Source: Primulina eburnea (taxonomy: Eukaryota > Streptophyta > Magnoliopsida > Lamiales > Gesneriaceae). From it: a stretch of DNA of 64,000 nucleotides. Positions within the stretch are counted from its first letter, which is position 1. Each line of letters begins with the position of its first letter. A program made the position numbers and the translations under genes. The stretch spans positions 6,828,885 to 6,892,884 of the forward strand of contig NC_133102.1 of NCBI RefSeq assembly GCF_022965805.1, read 5' to 3'. Positions 23,471 through 35,808 of the stretch are shown one piece after another. Under the pieces are notes generated by a model. The model saw nothing but the letters and a program-made list of their open reading frames with translations. It ran no database searches and was not told where the DNA came from.

Positions 23471-23656
23471 ATGGATGAAAGAATTTTATACAAAGATTTG
23501 AGTAAAATTACTGATCCAACTCTGCGTGAGTACACTAAAGCTCAGCAACAAAAAATATTGCAAAAAAGACTTGAAGATGAACGTCGAGAAAATGACAACT
23601 TCGGATCTTATTTTGGAGATATTGGAGGATCGGGGTCTGGTTTACTGCATTACTAA
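23471..23656 (+). pseudogene. Remnant of Harbinger ORF1 C-terminus
   Basis: An open frame of 61 codons has a pattern (short acidic start, YKDLSKITDP, then a Gln/Lys helix and Glu/Arg-rich coil) like the end of Myb/SANT-NAM-associated ORF1 proteins of Harbinger transposons. The DNA-binding part is missing. The resemblance is by motif pattern only. Confidence 0.45.
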
Positions 23657-23960
23657 AAATCTTTTTTTGACGTAATTTTTTTATGTTTCGTAATTTTATG
23701 GTTTGTTAGTTGTCGTAGTTTGTTTATTGTTACGTAATTTTTGTTGTTTTTTGTTCGTAATTTGTACCATTTTAACACATTATTAATTTAATCTGTGTTT
23801 TTTTTTATTTTTTATTTTTACACTTAATTAATTTCTAATCAGAATATTAAAAATTTTATAATTAAAATTTCAAAAAAATATTAATTAATTAAATATTAAA
23901 CACTTTATTAAATTAATCAAATTAAAAACTAAAAAAAATAAAAAAAATATAAAAAAAAAT

Positions 23961-25136
23961 TGTGAGAACCCGAATTTCCAGCAGCATTATTCAGTAGCAA
24001 TGGAAAATTACAGTAGAAGCTAACAATTCCAGCAGCAGTCAATAATTCAGAAGATGATATTTTTCCAGCAGACACAATTCCAGCAGACAGAATTCCAGCA
24101 TATAGAATCCAGCAGCAGAAGAATTCAGCAGCGCAAGATTCCAGCAGACAGTTACTGATTCAGCTTAGACTTGTAACTGAAGCATTAACATGGAATAAAG
24201 GATGTTAATGGCAGATTATGGCCATTAATTGAGAGTCTAACAAGCAGAAACATTGCCTATAAATATCACCCTCAAACACCTGAATTGGTTTACCAAAATC
24301 TTGAGTTGTCACTTGAAATATTTGAGCTAAGAGAGTGCTGATTTTCGAGCAGCAGAAACCAGTAGCAAGAACAAGCAGACTTCAGATTTCAACCGAAATA
24401 CTTTTAGCAAATTACAGTAAGTGGACTTATGTATAAATATCTTGAAATCCGTATGATAATTCTGTTTTAAAGTTCAGTTTCTGTATGATTTCTGATATAT
24501 GATTTTGAAGCACTGAAACTCCCCAGTGAACTAATGGTAGGAATATATATTCTGAACATTTCTGAATTCTGATTCTGATTCTGGCCTCACCCCTTAGAGG
24601 AGCGAACATATAGGGGACTGATATCAGTTTAGCCATGAAATTCACTAACATGTTCAGTGCTTACTAATTCTGAATTCTGTTCTGGAACCTGCAAATTCTG
24701 AATTCTGATTTCTGTTATGAAATACGAGTTTTCAGTATATTATTGTATTTCTGTTTCTGTTGAAAACGATTTCGAAAACTGGGAGTTATTCCCGCCCCTG
24801 CTTACTGAGTGACAATCATATCACTCACCCACCAAACCCATCTCAGATAAGAACGAGAAAGAGTCGATAGGAGAAGAGGAGCAACGTCAGTTTTGGGGCT
24901 GGTGATGAAGATCATTGTTCTTAGTTCTGATTTATGTTTTATATTCCGTCAGACATTGTAATTTTATGGTTTTACATTTCCGCTGTAAAACATTTATCCT
25001 TGAGTTGTAACAGACAACGATTATTATGAATAAAAGACTGGTTTTCTGAAATTCTGTACTTCTGAGGCTTGTTGTTTTCGAATGAATATTTGAGAGCAAC
25101 GCCGGTGTCAACTAACCCCCGTCTCGGGGCGTGACA
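23961..25136 (+). mobile_element. Solo LTR (1,176 bp)
   Basis: It begins TGTGAGAACCCG and ends GGGGCGTGACA, obeying the TG...CA rule, and is flanked by AAAAT at 23956-23960 and 25137-25141. Rejoining the flanks restores a continuous host element sequence. A TATA motif (TATAAATA, 24258-24265) would be the LTR promoter. The many CAGCAG-containing units at 23975-24150 form a degenerate repeat. No internal retrotransposon sequence remains, so it is the product of LTR-LTR recombination. Confidence 0.85.
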
Positions 25137-25375
25137 AAAATTGTGGCAGAGCAAAATTACTGCGCCACATGTGGAGCAGCTTGTAGAGCTGCTCCAATCC
25201 AGCGCCAGTTTTGGTGCTGGATTGGAGTGAAAATCATGGGTGGTGCCATGATTGGAGATGCTCTAAGACTTCCAAATTTTTAACACCAAGGAATTATAAG
25301 TAAGGTTAAACTAGTTTAAGTTTCTTAATATATTTACTTGTATCCATGTTTTGTATAATAGTTAGTTTTAAAATA

Positions 25376-26021
25376 CAATGTATCAGAAATCAAAACAGCG
25401 TTCTCTTCGAAAAAAGTCATGCCAAACAACAATGCAAGATATGTCAACTGCATAGTTAGATGGACACCCTCTCCTCTAGGGTGGAAATCTCTAAATGTAG
25501 ATGGAAGCTGCAACCAAAAAACTCGAAAAGTTGGTGGAGAAGGTATTTTTAAGGATGAACTTGGGGACTGGATCTTGGGTTTTACCCACAACATTGGTTG
25601 GTGTCCGGTTGAGGAGGCAGAGCTTTGGGCGGTCCGCAAAGGGCTGGAATTAGCATGGAACTCGGGCTACAAGAAGATTATACTTGGAATTGACTCAGCA
25701 AAGGTCGTGCAGTGACTGAAAAAAGAAGAATTGCCTTGTTCATCCATCCTTAACTTGCTCTCTACCTGTTTGAACATCTTGAATAGAGACTGGGAAGTCA
25801 GAATCAACCATATATACAGAGAACAAAACAGGGCAGCTGACTACTTGGCATCGAAAACACTAAGTATCAACGAGGATACAGAGATATCTGGACCCCTCCA
25901 ACAGGACTAGAGGACATCATTGAAGAAGACAAGATGGACATAAGATATTTCAGAAGAATGATAGTGCGCTAGTCGTACTATGACGGGTGACCTTCCTCTC
26001 TTGTAACCCAAAAAAAAGAAA
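25376..26021 (+). mobile_element. 5'-truncated LINE (non-LTR retrotransposon)
   Basis: A 19-bp perfect target duplication, AATAGTTAGTTTTAAAATA, lies at 25357-25375 and 26022-26040. The 646-bp insert ends in a short A-rich tail (after TTGTAACCC) and codes for the C-terminal RNase H domain of a plant LINE. Long target duplication, A tail and 5' truncation are diagnostic of target-primed reverse transcription. Confidence 0.9.
25419..25910 (+). pseudogene. LINE RNase H domain (RVT_3 type), interrupted
   Basis: The frame shows the RNase H catalytic pattern: NVDGSC (Asp), VEEAELWAVRKGLELA (Glu), GIDSAKVV (Asp) and, after an in-frame TGA at 25713-25715, REQNRAADYLAS (His/Asp region). The frame then continues to TAG at 25908-25910. 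Everything upstream (endonuclease and reverse transcriptase) is absent because of the 5' truncation. Confidence 0.85.
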
Positions 26022-26040
26022 AATAGTTAGTTTTAAAATA

Positions 26041-27339
26041 TTTTTTTACTAACTATTTCCATTGTATCTATTATATTTCTATCATTTCTACTTAAAAATT
26101 AATAAATTACATTTTAAATTTTTTAAAAAACCATTTATTTCTGCTTTTTTTTTAAAGATAAGTGTGTCACGAGTCGCTAGTTCTAGTAATATTTGGGAAT
26201 GTAATATTTGGGAATTCGACATAGATAATTTTTCTTACTTTTACTTTTTGGAATTCCCTATATTCCCTCATTAAGGTGGATTGTGTATCAATCGGTCGAT
26301 TCAACCAATTTCTTTAATAATCATTACTGCTGAATATTTACAATTAATTATAGTTTATTACACAAAACCTAAAAATATCCATTTTGAAGAACCTTTTTAC
26401 ATTTCATTACAATAGGTTGCTAGTATATCCCATCTGCATCAAGGAATTCACATGTCTTTATGGGCCATTGCAGATAAGGAAACAAACAAAGCAAGAAAAC
26501 TTCTAAATAAAGCCTTGAAAGTGTGCACTTTGCATAAGATTCCCTCCAGTGTAATTTCCTTTTCTCAGCATGCTCCATAAAACGAGCTTAACATTTCAAG
26601 CACCGAGATATAGGCATGTGGTAAGCACCATTCCACTAAGTCTAATTCAAGAAAGTTTAAATTTTTAAGTTTTTAAAGTACAGAATTTTAGCACTTTATA
26701 CGACACATTAAATGATCTAGTTGAGGAATAATGAACTTCTTTCTGTCTTGCACAGTCCATGCAATAGAACAGATTTGAGTTACAATACTTTTATTATCAT
26801 GATTTTATTAACAGATTTGAGCCAGTTTTGTATCTTATCTATATGCGGATTCTGCAAAAAACAATTGTCACATTACTGTTATTCGAGGCTTCTTTTCTCG
26901 ACTTTATGTAAAAAAAATATACCATTTGCCATTGCCACCTTTTGTAAAGTTGCTTCCTTTTTTTAATATACCTCCCCTTTTATGCTGCAGAAAGTTTTCT
27001 TCTTTTGATTGTACAAACATCAGTTCATGAGTTTTTCTTCTTGAAAAGCTTCCACATTTCATACCAAGGTACATTGTGTTTTTCCTCTTCCTTGTACATA
27101 AGGGACCTCTATTTATATGCTCTTATTTTGTTGAAAACTACAATATTTTAACACACAGAGTTCCATTTGCTTGGCTTTCTTGTGAGTTTTTTCTCGAACT
27201 TTTTCTTACTTAGATAGTGAGTGGGATATGATAAATTTGCACGGATTGCATAATTTCTGAAATATTTCTGATCAGACTCTTGAAAAATTTAATATTTCTG
27301 TTATATCACAGATATATAAAGGTGAAAAAGTTACAAGTA
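26041..27339. other. Upstream region of the NAT gene
   Basis: AT-rich sequence without a convincing protein gene. The NAT leader is probably spliced: an acceptor-like TATATCACAG precedes the ATG by about 30 bp, and 5' UTR sequence may lie around 26990-27080. No clear TATA box could be assigned. Confidence 0.4.
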
Positions 27340-30300
27340 ATGGCAGCAAAGGCAGCAGATGAGCCAGTACCACATTTACCAAAAGACCAGCTTCCAAATG
27401 TTGCTTACTGCATTACCAGCCCTCCTCCATGGCGTCAGTTTTTGTTTAATTTGCTATAATTTCTTCACTTTTTAGTATATTCTTTCGGTGATCTTAAATC
27501 CCAAATTATTATTTTTTTTGGTTTTGGCAGATACCATGTCCTAATTTTTGCGATACCATCTACTACAGTTATTCTGCCTTTTTAAAGTTATTCTGTTTTT
27601 ATCTTTACCTTTATGAAAAAATAAAAATATTCCTTCTGCTTTACTAGAGAAATGTACTCCCATCCAATTTCCATAAACTTGTAGTTATCCTTAATCATAT
27701 GCATTACATTTTATAAATCTTGTGTTTTCTAGATAAAATGGCATGACTGTGACTTAGGATTTGCTAAATTTCTAATCATGTTGATCCATTTTCATTAGTT
27801 CGAGTTTGGAAATCCTTCATCAAAATGTTATGATAAATTTAGCTCGGTCATAATCGTGTAACTTGTTTTGTTGAGACATAGCATTCAAATGAGTTGTGAA
27901 TCATTGTTTTCCGATGAATGGTCAGAAAATGCCTTCTTTCTCGGTTTTATATTTTAAATTTTGTTTCTTATAAAACCAAAGGTGTATTAGTGCAATTTTT
28001 TGAGGCATGTTTGCTATTGTTTTTGCAGCCGAAGCCATAATTCTTGGATTCCAGCATTATCTGGTGATGCTTGGCACGACTGTTATGATTCCTACGGCCT
28101 TGGTACCTCAAATGGGAGGAGGAAATGTGAGGCATTGGATTGTTTTTGTGCAGTTCAATTTATGAACGTTGGCTCTATTTGATTTTTGTATGCGGAAATA
28201 TATTCTTACACCAACTTTTTGACCTTAAGGAGGAGAAAGCGAAAGTTATTCAGACGCTGCTGTTTGTTTCTGGTTTGAACACGCTGTTGCAGACATGGTT
28301 CGGAACCAGATTACCTGCTGTAATTGGAGGTTCATACACCTTTGTTGCCCCCACAATTTCGATTATTCTGTCTGGCAGATGGAGTGATCCTGACCCAATA
28401 TCGGTTTGTGATCTTGAACCTATTGTTGTTTGATCCCAGTCTGTTGTACTTGGTATGTGTGACACCTCTCCTCCATCCTATATCAGGGTGCGGTACATAT
28501 GCAAAATGCCTTACGCAACTATGATATGAACATATGCAAAAGATCATATGCTCGTGAAGTGAGAATGTATACTGAGTAGTTGCTTGCAGAACTCACTTAA
28601 TTGAGTATTCTGCCTGGGCTTGTGGGCCAGGATGTAACAGCGTATCATTCTGGTATCCCAGGCTTGTTTTACATAATTTTCAAGGTGGCTCATAAGATAT
28701 GAACATGCAATAAATATCTTCTGTACCTCATAAACTACGCAGCAAATAAAATTACAAAACCAACTTAGCATTCAGTCTTTTGAGACTTAACTGCACGGAG
28801 AGAACAGTACACAGAGAGTCCTACACGAAATACTATTGTTTATTTTTGGTGATTTGATCCTTAAGATGTGTTTACCATGAATGATGCTTCAGAAGTTCAA
28901 GAAGATAATGAGGGCCACACAGGGTGCACTTATTGTTGCTTCAACAGTCCAGATAGTCCTGGGTTTCAGTGGTCTTTGGCGTAATGTTGTGAGGTTTGTC
29001 TAAACTTTAGCAAGTATATCATTAATATAGTTGAAGTAAATAGTCATGTTTACTAGTTGTAGTCAACTACTAAGTTGTTTAAAAAATGATGTCTCATGTA
29101 AGATTACACTGGTTCCGGGGGTTCGATTTATACTAATGTGGTATGTTCAAAATGGCGCAGGTTTCTGAGTCCAATTTCCGTTGTCCCTTTGGTTTCTGTA
29201 GCTGGTTTTGGGCTCTATGAGTTTGGTTTTCCAGGAGTAAGAAATAGAACATCTTTTAGTTGCCACATTCAAATATTGTTTCTCCTTTTTCAAGAAACTA
29301 TGTTCAAGAAAATACTTTTTAAGCCACTTGCTACTTCCAAACTCACTCTTTTTATCTCTGCATTTTGCATTCAGGTTGCCAAATGCATTGAAATCGGGTT
29401 GCCACAGCTCGTCCTTTTGGTTCTCTTCTCTCAGGTAACAAGTTACAAGTTCAGTTTGACTAAGAAGATCAACATGTTATCCCCTGAGAATCTTGTCACA
29501 ATAAGCGTATCTAACAGTTAACTTGGCTAACTAGTTTCACTATCATAACATGTCATTTACTACAGTATTTGGTCCACCTCATACGTCCCGGGAAGTATCT
29601 CTTGGACCGGTTTTCAGTTTTATTCTCCGTGGTGATTGTATGGATTTATGCTCATTTTCTTACTGTGGGTGGTGCCTACAATGGAAAGCCAACAAATACG
29701 CAAATAAGCTGCAGAACTGATCGTGCTGGACTTATAGATGCTGCTCCCTGGTAAGCTTAACTTTCTTGACTATAGCAGGGACTCACGAGAATTGTGATTC
29801 TAAAATTGTTTTCCTTACTAAAATAAGTGTTTGTTCACTGATTTCCAGGATAAGAGTTCCATATCCGTTCCAATGGGGGGCACCTTCATTTGATGCTGGC
29901 GAAGCCTTCGCCATGATGATGGCAGCGTTTGTGGCCCTCATAGAGGTTTGTTGTTATTTTGTCCGTGGGTTGCACAGATTGATAGATGGAAAAGATGTCC
30001 AATAAATTTTTTTGATTGATCAATATTGCAATATACATCCTACTTCTAGAAAGACTTGTACAGGTTTATGAAGTCATATAATGGATTCCTTTATCATAGG
30101 GTTGATCTTTTTTTTTTTGTAAAAATGAGTGTATAGGCCTCGCTTGCAACAAATATTGTCCTCGTATTTGCCTTTAGGATGCAGAAACAGCTTCTTACAT
30201 TAAGATATCTTGAATCTTCACCTTCTCTTATTTTTCCTTGGCTTCTAAATGACACAATGTTCATTATCTTTGCAGCTCACAATTTCTTAGTTAAAGCCAA

Positions 30301-32838
30301 ATTACATTTTAAGAATTGCACGTACTTGTTGACTGCAACTTACACTTTTCTGAACATGTTTTGTGTGTCTAATGTGATTTCAGTCTAGTGGTGGCTTTGT
30401 TGGATTGTCGAGATATGCGAGTGCGACACCCTTGCCACCATCTATTTTCAGCCGTGGCGTAGGCTGGCAGGTAGAATAAGACATCTTGCACTGCATAGGG
30501 GACTCTTTCAATGTCTCAGTAATTTCCCAGAAACAGAATGAATGTTAGAACATAGATTTTCATGTCGCCTGCTTCTGTATGCCAGGGTATTGCTATCTTG
30601 TTGTCTGGAATTTTTGGAACTGGGAATGGATCATCAGTGGCTATGTAAGACAGTGACTCTTGATTTCTGCGTGATTTCATATCTTATGCTATATATGCTT
30701 TTCTTTGCTTCTGCTCAGTGAGAATATTGGGCTGATAGCACTGACACGAGTTGGCAGTAGAAGAGTAGTGCAGATATCTGCTGGATTCATGATTTTCTTC
30801 TCTGTTCTGGGTAATTATCCGATTCTTTTAAACAAAATATTCTTCTGTAGATGACATTGCTCTCTAAGAAACCAGAGTTATCTTTGCAGGGAAATTTGGA
30901 GCAGTCTTTGCTTCAATTCCAATGCCTATTGTGGCTGCGTTGTACTGTGTCTTCTTTGCTTATGTTGGTAAGTGTTTACAATATGTGAATCCAATATCTC
31001 GTCCCTGATGAGATTGTCTTAGAGCTGTGAATGATCGGCAATATACAATCAATTTGAAACAAATTTACTAGGGTGGGATTACTTACCCCTGAAATATTGT
31101 TCTTAAAAATCTTTTTTGTCATTGTTTTTATAATTACTAGCATGATGCACGTGCGTTGCACGTAATTTCAATTATATTATAAAAATTAAAAAAATAAGAT
31201 TTTCTAAAAAATAATTTGAATTATTTTGTTATTTATCTGAGCTTAATTTCTTATCATATTAGACGATTTATAAGAACTTATATAACTTACTTTCAAAATT
31301 GTTTTCCAAATTAAAATTCAAGCAGTTGATTTTATGTTATATAATAAATTGTAATGAACATAATATATAGAACAAAATGAACTGAAACAAAATTTTTTTA
31401 AAAAAATTATATATTCAAACACAACGTATAAATCATAATAACCTAAAAATCAACCAAATTATGTATTTTACCAATGTATAAATCATAATCTACAAAAGCG
31501 AAGCGTACTAAAGACAAATAATTATCAATTTAAAATCACTATGACTAACTCATAAAAACAATATTAATACAAATGAAATAGTAATATTGACAGTAAAATA
31601 TAACTCATAATATTTAATTTAACCTCTTAATTTTTTTTTTTACTTTTTATTTTTACAATTCTATATCATGGATGATAAATTTTATATATCGATCTTTCGT
31701 AGACTAATATTGATGACTATTAATTTTTGTTAAATAAATTTTAAAATAATAAATAAATCAATATATGTAAAGATGATTTTTTTCTCTTATCAATTTTTCA
31801 TATAATATTTAATTATGTCATATTTCATTTTTAAAAAATTATTTCATTCTATGTACATATAAATATGTGGATGATAGGAAAACAATGCCCTTCACCGTGA
31901 TTACAATAAAATCATTGGAAAAACATGTAGAGAGAATTAAAAGGATAAAACATTTAAATGTAGTATAAAGATGAGTTATTTGATAAAATTAATGTAGGAG
32001 TTACATTCTAATCTTGAAGTGTGAATAGAAGGTTAATTATGTCATTGCACAATTGGAAAACAATGCCCTTCATCCACACTTTTATAGGTATATAGATATA
32101 GATAAGTTTGAAACCCAAAATCCATGCCATCGGGCTACGCCTCCTCCCCTTGTCTGCTCTCGCTCTCATTTTCCTATTTCATGGATTTACCCCTACATGC
32201 AACTGAACAACATGTGTTGACTGTTTTCGTAAAATTTGAGTGGATGAGAAGTAGCTACTAACGGGAACCTATTATATAAATTTCCACTGATGAGGACCCA
32301 TGGCATTAATTCTTCTGAACAAAGTTTATTGCATCTAAATGATTCACATGATACTTACTATACGCAATCCTGATGCACAGGCTCGGGTGGTTTGAGTTTC
32401 TTGCAGTTCTGCCAACTTAACAGCTTCAGGAACTTGTTCATATTAAGCTTTTCAACTTTTCTTGGCTTGTCGATTCCCCAGTACTTTAACGAATACACTG
32501 CCATCAATGGATACGGCCCGGTCCACACATCTGGCCGATGGGTATGCACAACCGTAAATTCTTGGCATTCATATAAATAAGAACTTTTACTCACAAAAAA
32601 TAATCTTTCCATCTTGCAGTTCAACGACATGGTAAACGTCCCCTTTTCCTCCAAAGCATTTGTAGCTGGTATAGTTTCATACTTTCTTGACACCACTTTA
32701 CACAAGCAAGATGCACAAGTACGGAAAGATAGAGGAAAACATTGGTGGGACAAGTTCAAAGACTTCAAGACTGATACCAGAAGTGGGGAATTCTACTCCC
32801 TTCCCCTCAATCTCAACAAATATTTCCCATCTGTCTAA
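27340..32838 (+). CDS. Nucleobase-ascorbate transporter (NAT/NCS2 family)
   Basis: Fourteen exons join in frame to 526 residues: 27340-27433, 28029-28126, 28230-28403, 28893-28993, 29161-29236, 29375-29434, 29566-29750, 29849-29945, 30384-30470, 30586-30644, 30719-30810, 30890-30967, 32381-32541, 32620-32838. All introns are GT-AG. The protein is a polytopic plasma-membrane-type nucleobase:cation symporter of the xanthine/uracil permease family. Landmarks are LGFQHYLVMLGTTVMIP, the conserved QTWFGTRLPAVIGGSY, and the NAT signature as ENIGLIALTR within GNGSSVAIENIG. The C-terminus is hydrophilic (DRGKHWWDKF). The length equals plant NATs (about 520-540). Despite the family name, plant members transport purines and uracil rather than ascorbate. 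Intron 12 is unusually long (1.4 kb). The gene converges on the inositol transporter gene. Confidence 0.93.
31132..32103. mobile_element. AT-rich insertion in NAT intron 12, unclassified
   Basis: The intron between 30967 and 32381 contains about 1 kb of very AT-rich sequence that begins ACTAGCATGATGCACGTGCG and ends near TATAGGTATATAGATATAGA. A segment containing AAAACAATGCCCTTCA occurs twice (about 31880 and 32058). It looks like a transposon of Helitron or similar type, but termini and target duplication are not clear enough to classify. The limits are approximate. Confidence 0.35.
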
Positions 32839-33504
32839 TGTCTGTCCCTGGAAGGACAACGGATCTTCCTTGTATCATGCTCGTTCAGTAGTTCTGTAAA
32901 ACTAAATATTTATAAAGAATTATGGGACTCTACAATCCCATTATTTAGTGTCTGATTAATTTGACATCAAGTCTCCATGTCTCACTTCATCAAATTTTTT
33001 TCTTATAATTCAATCTGTTTCTGTAAAACAACATTATATAATCCAACACTTGCGTTCAAGCTGATCTCAAGTATAGAACTTGCCCTATGGCTTAACAATC
33101 ACTGTCACGCTACAAAGCCCAACTAACTCTGACATATGCAACTTTCATTCCCATATAAAGGCATTCTGGTTTACATAAAACTTTTGCACATTTTACACTG
33201 GTTCATAAATGAAAATAAAAAAGCATGGAAAATGCATGATGTGAATTATGCATTGCATTACAGAATAAGTTTATTTAAAAACTACATAGGCGTACCAGGT
33301 GAATTACATATGCGTACCAGGTGTGACTCAATCACTGAACCTAAGTTTGGTATAAGCAACAGTTCCATCTACTCTTGCCCTAGTTGCTCACTTATTGGAT
33401 TATTTCCCATGGTTTACCGGGATTTCGAACACATTATAGTGGACACACATCTCACAAACATTCAGATTGCATAAAACAGAAAAAGAGATTCAAAGGTTCA
33501 TCGC
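32839..33504. other. Convergent 3' flanks of the NAT and INT genes
   Basis: The two stop codons are 667 bp apart in tail-to-tail orientation. The interval should hold both 3' UTRs. No other gene is seen. Confidence 0.6.
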
Positions 33505-35808
33505 TCAACGGTTGTTTCCAGTTTCCAGCAGTGGTTCTTCACTACAGTCATGGCCCCGAGCTCTCTCCTTCCAGATTTTGTCCACTTCCTCAAATGACAA
33601 TCCCTTTGTCTCAGGCACAAAAAGAACGACAAATATAAATGCGACAACAGCCACTCCAGCAAGTATCAAGAAAGTTTGGCCAGTACCCACAGCTTCAGCT
33701 AAGGACAAAAAACTTTGAGCTACTATCAGATTCGATATCCAGTTCACTGTGGCAGACATGCCACCACAAAGTCCACGGTAGGCCTCTGGATATATTTCTG
33801 AATTAACTGTCCAAGGGACAGGGCCCATTCCAGGTGAAAAAAATGCGATGTAAAGAGCCAAACCCACAACTGCAATCCAACCATAAAACCCATTTACAGG
33901 ATCCGTTGATTGAAAGAAAAATGCCACAGCAAGGACAATAAGAGATATGGTTACTCCACACAAACTACTTAGAGCTAACTTCCTGCGACCAACATGATCA
34001 ATGAGGTATATTCCAAGAACTGTACCAAGGGCATTCATGGCCGCAACTATGAGAGATAGAAGAAGTGCTAATTGATTCGAATGAAAGCCAGCCATTTGCA
34101 CAATTGTTGGGCTGTAGTACATAACTGTGTTGATTCCCGTAAATTGTTGAAAGGCCTGCATACCTGCTCCAGCCAAAAAAGCAAGTCTTAATTCCTTTAA
34201 TTTGATAACGTCAATGTAACTGACATTGTTGCTTTTCTCTTGCTCTTCCCGAAGTGCAGCAGCAAGCTGATCTACCTCCTTTTCTAACCGATGTGGATCA
34301 TAAATTTTAGAAAGCACAATAATGGCTTCAGATTTATCCTTCTTCATGTAAAGCCACCGTGGAGACTCGGGCAAAAATATAATAAGAGAAAATTGTACAA
34401 TAGCAGGCAATGCAGATACTCCAAGCATCCACCGCCATGTGCCTGGAACCTGGTTAGCCATTAAACAACAAAAATCACAGAAGGCAACACCAATTATTAC
34501 CAAAAGAAATACACATCATGGATATGACATTACTTACTTCACATTGATAAACTAAACAATCTTAAAATTTTCAGTCATGTTGTCTCTTTTTTTCAAAACT
34601 TTCACTAGCTAACTATTCCTTAAGCCATATACCAAAAAAACACACAAATATAATCAAAACATGGATTAGCCATAATACCGATAGCAAATTAAGAACTTTG
34701 ATATCTGACCCACGAAATCATTAAATGTTGATGTTTCTGATAAGCAATGGAACTAATAAAGGGATAGAGAATCAGGACGGCTTACGAAAGAATGAAAGAG
34801 GTATCCAAATCTCTTTTGCTAATTGATAATAATCAACCATCATTCTGAGATCAAAAGAAACTTCTCAGCTGTGTCCATAGTCGCCATAAATCTACCAAAT
34901 ACAAGGTGGCAAAACACTGGAAAATACTTTAGTAAAGAGAGTTAACCCCACAAAATAATTGAGCATACAAAACCTCCCATGGTCATCCAATGAACACGCA
35001 ATATGAAATGTCAGCTAAAACACTCTTTAGAACCTACAATCATTTAACTTTCCATCATCCCGAGTATACAAAAGCTGGTCCTCCAAACTATAGCACCGGT
35101 AACATTGACAAACCATCAAGAACTACACATTACCTAGCACACTCTATGTGTCGTAAAATTTTCACAAGATGAATTTAACAAACATAATAATCACAAAAAT
35201 TAGCAACTGCAAAAGCTAGCAAATAAAATGACCGAGACCAAAAGTCCGACCTCTGTAAAAGCAATGTTCACAAGGTAAGAAAGAAACTGTCCACCAGTAA
35301 TCATCAGCACATTGGTACTGACGAGGCCACCCCTAATTTCTGACGGAGAAGCCTCGGCAATATATACAGGAGCCGTAACAGATGCTACACCGATACCCAA
35401 TCCAACCAAGAATCGTCCCGCGATAAGAACATAAGCATTGGGAGCAGCAGCCATGACTATGGATCCAACAATAAACACTAAATCAGCAAAGATGGTAGCT
35501 TTCTTACGCCCGTAATGATCATTAATCCAACCACCTCCAGCAGCTCCAATCATGGCACCAACCAAAGCCATGCTGACAATTGTCTCCTGTAAAAAACTAC
35601 TCCCATTAACTTCCTCGAATTCCTCTTTTATATACAAAAGGGCTCCAGAAATAACTCCAGTGTCATATCCAAAAAGAAGACCGCCGATACCAGCAACCAT
35701 AGTCAGTCCCAGCACATAAGAGTTGCTGAAATAGGTGATCCTCCTGCCCCCGTTTTCTCCGCCATCATTCAAATATCCTGAACTCGCTGGCAATAACTCT
35801 ATCGTCAT
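33505..35808 (-). CDS. Inositol transporter, INT1-like (MFS sugar porter)
   Basis: Two exons (35808-35251 and 34449-33505) join in frame to 500 residues with a GT-AG intron of 801 bp. It is a twelve-helix major facilitator: [19 protein letters not shown] in helix 1, the loop motif [10 protein letters not shown], the PESPRWLY motif after helix 6, [18 protein letters not shown] in helix 7, the second-half loop motif DHVGRRKL, and [11 protein letters not shown] at the end. The N-terminal [10 protein letters not shown] and overall sequence fit plant INT proteins. The short loop between helices 9 and 10, lacking the cysteine-rich PSI-like domain of INT2/INT4, and the length near 500 point to INT1, the tonoplast H+/myo-inositol exporter. 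The C-terminus (EEPLLE) carries a dileucine-like tonoplast signal. Location is inferred from the family. Confidence 0.92.

Larger units (their letters stand above)
23264..25263 (+). mobile_element. Harbinger/Tourist-type element split by a solo LTR
   Basis: Ends are inverted repeats (GGCCATCTCCAATC at the left; right end reads GAGCATCTCCAATC on the other strand) flanked by TAA at 23261-23263 and 25264-25266, the classic Harbinger target. Removing the inserted LTR leaves about 0.8 kb. It keeps one short open frame, 23471-23656, that resembles the C-terminal part of Harbinger ORF1/NAM-associated proteins (YKDLSKITDPTLREYTKAQQ). There is no transposase, so the element is nonautonomous. Confidence 0.8.

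Noticed and set aside
32358..32768. Minus-strand open frame of 136 codons
   Set aside because: Antisense shadow of the last two NAT exons; no family similarity.
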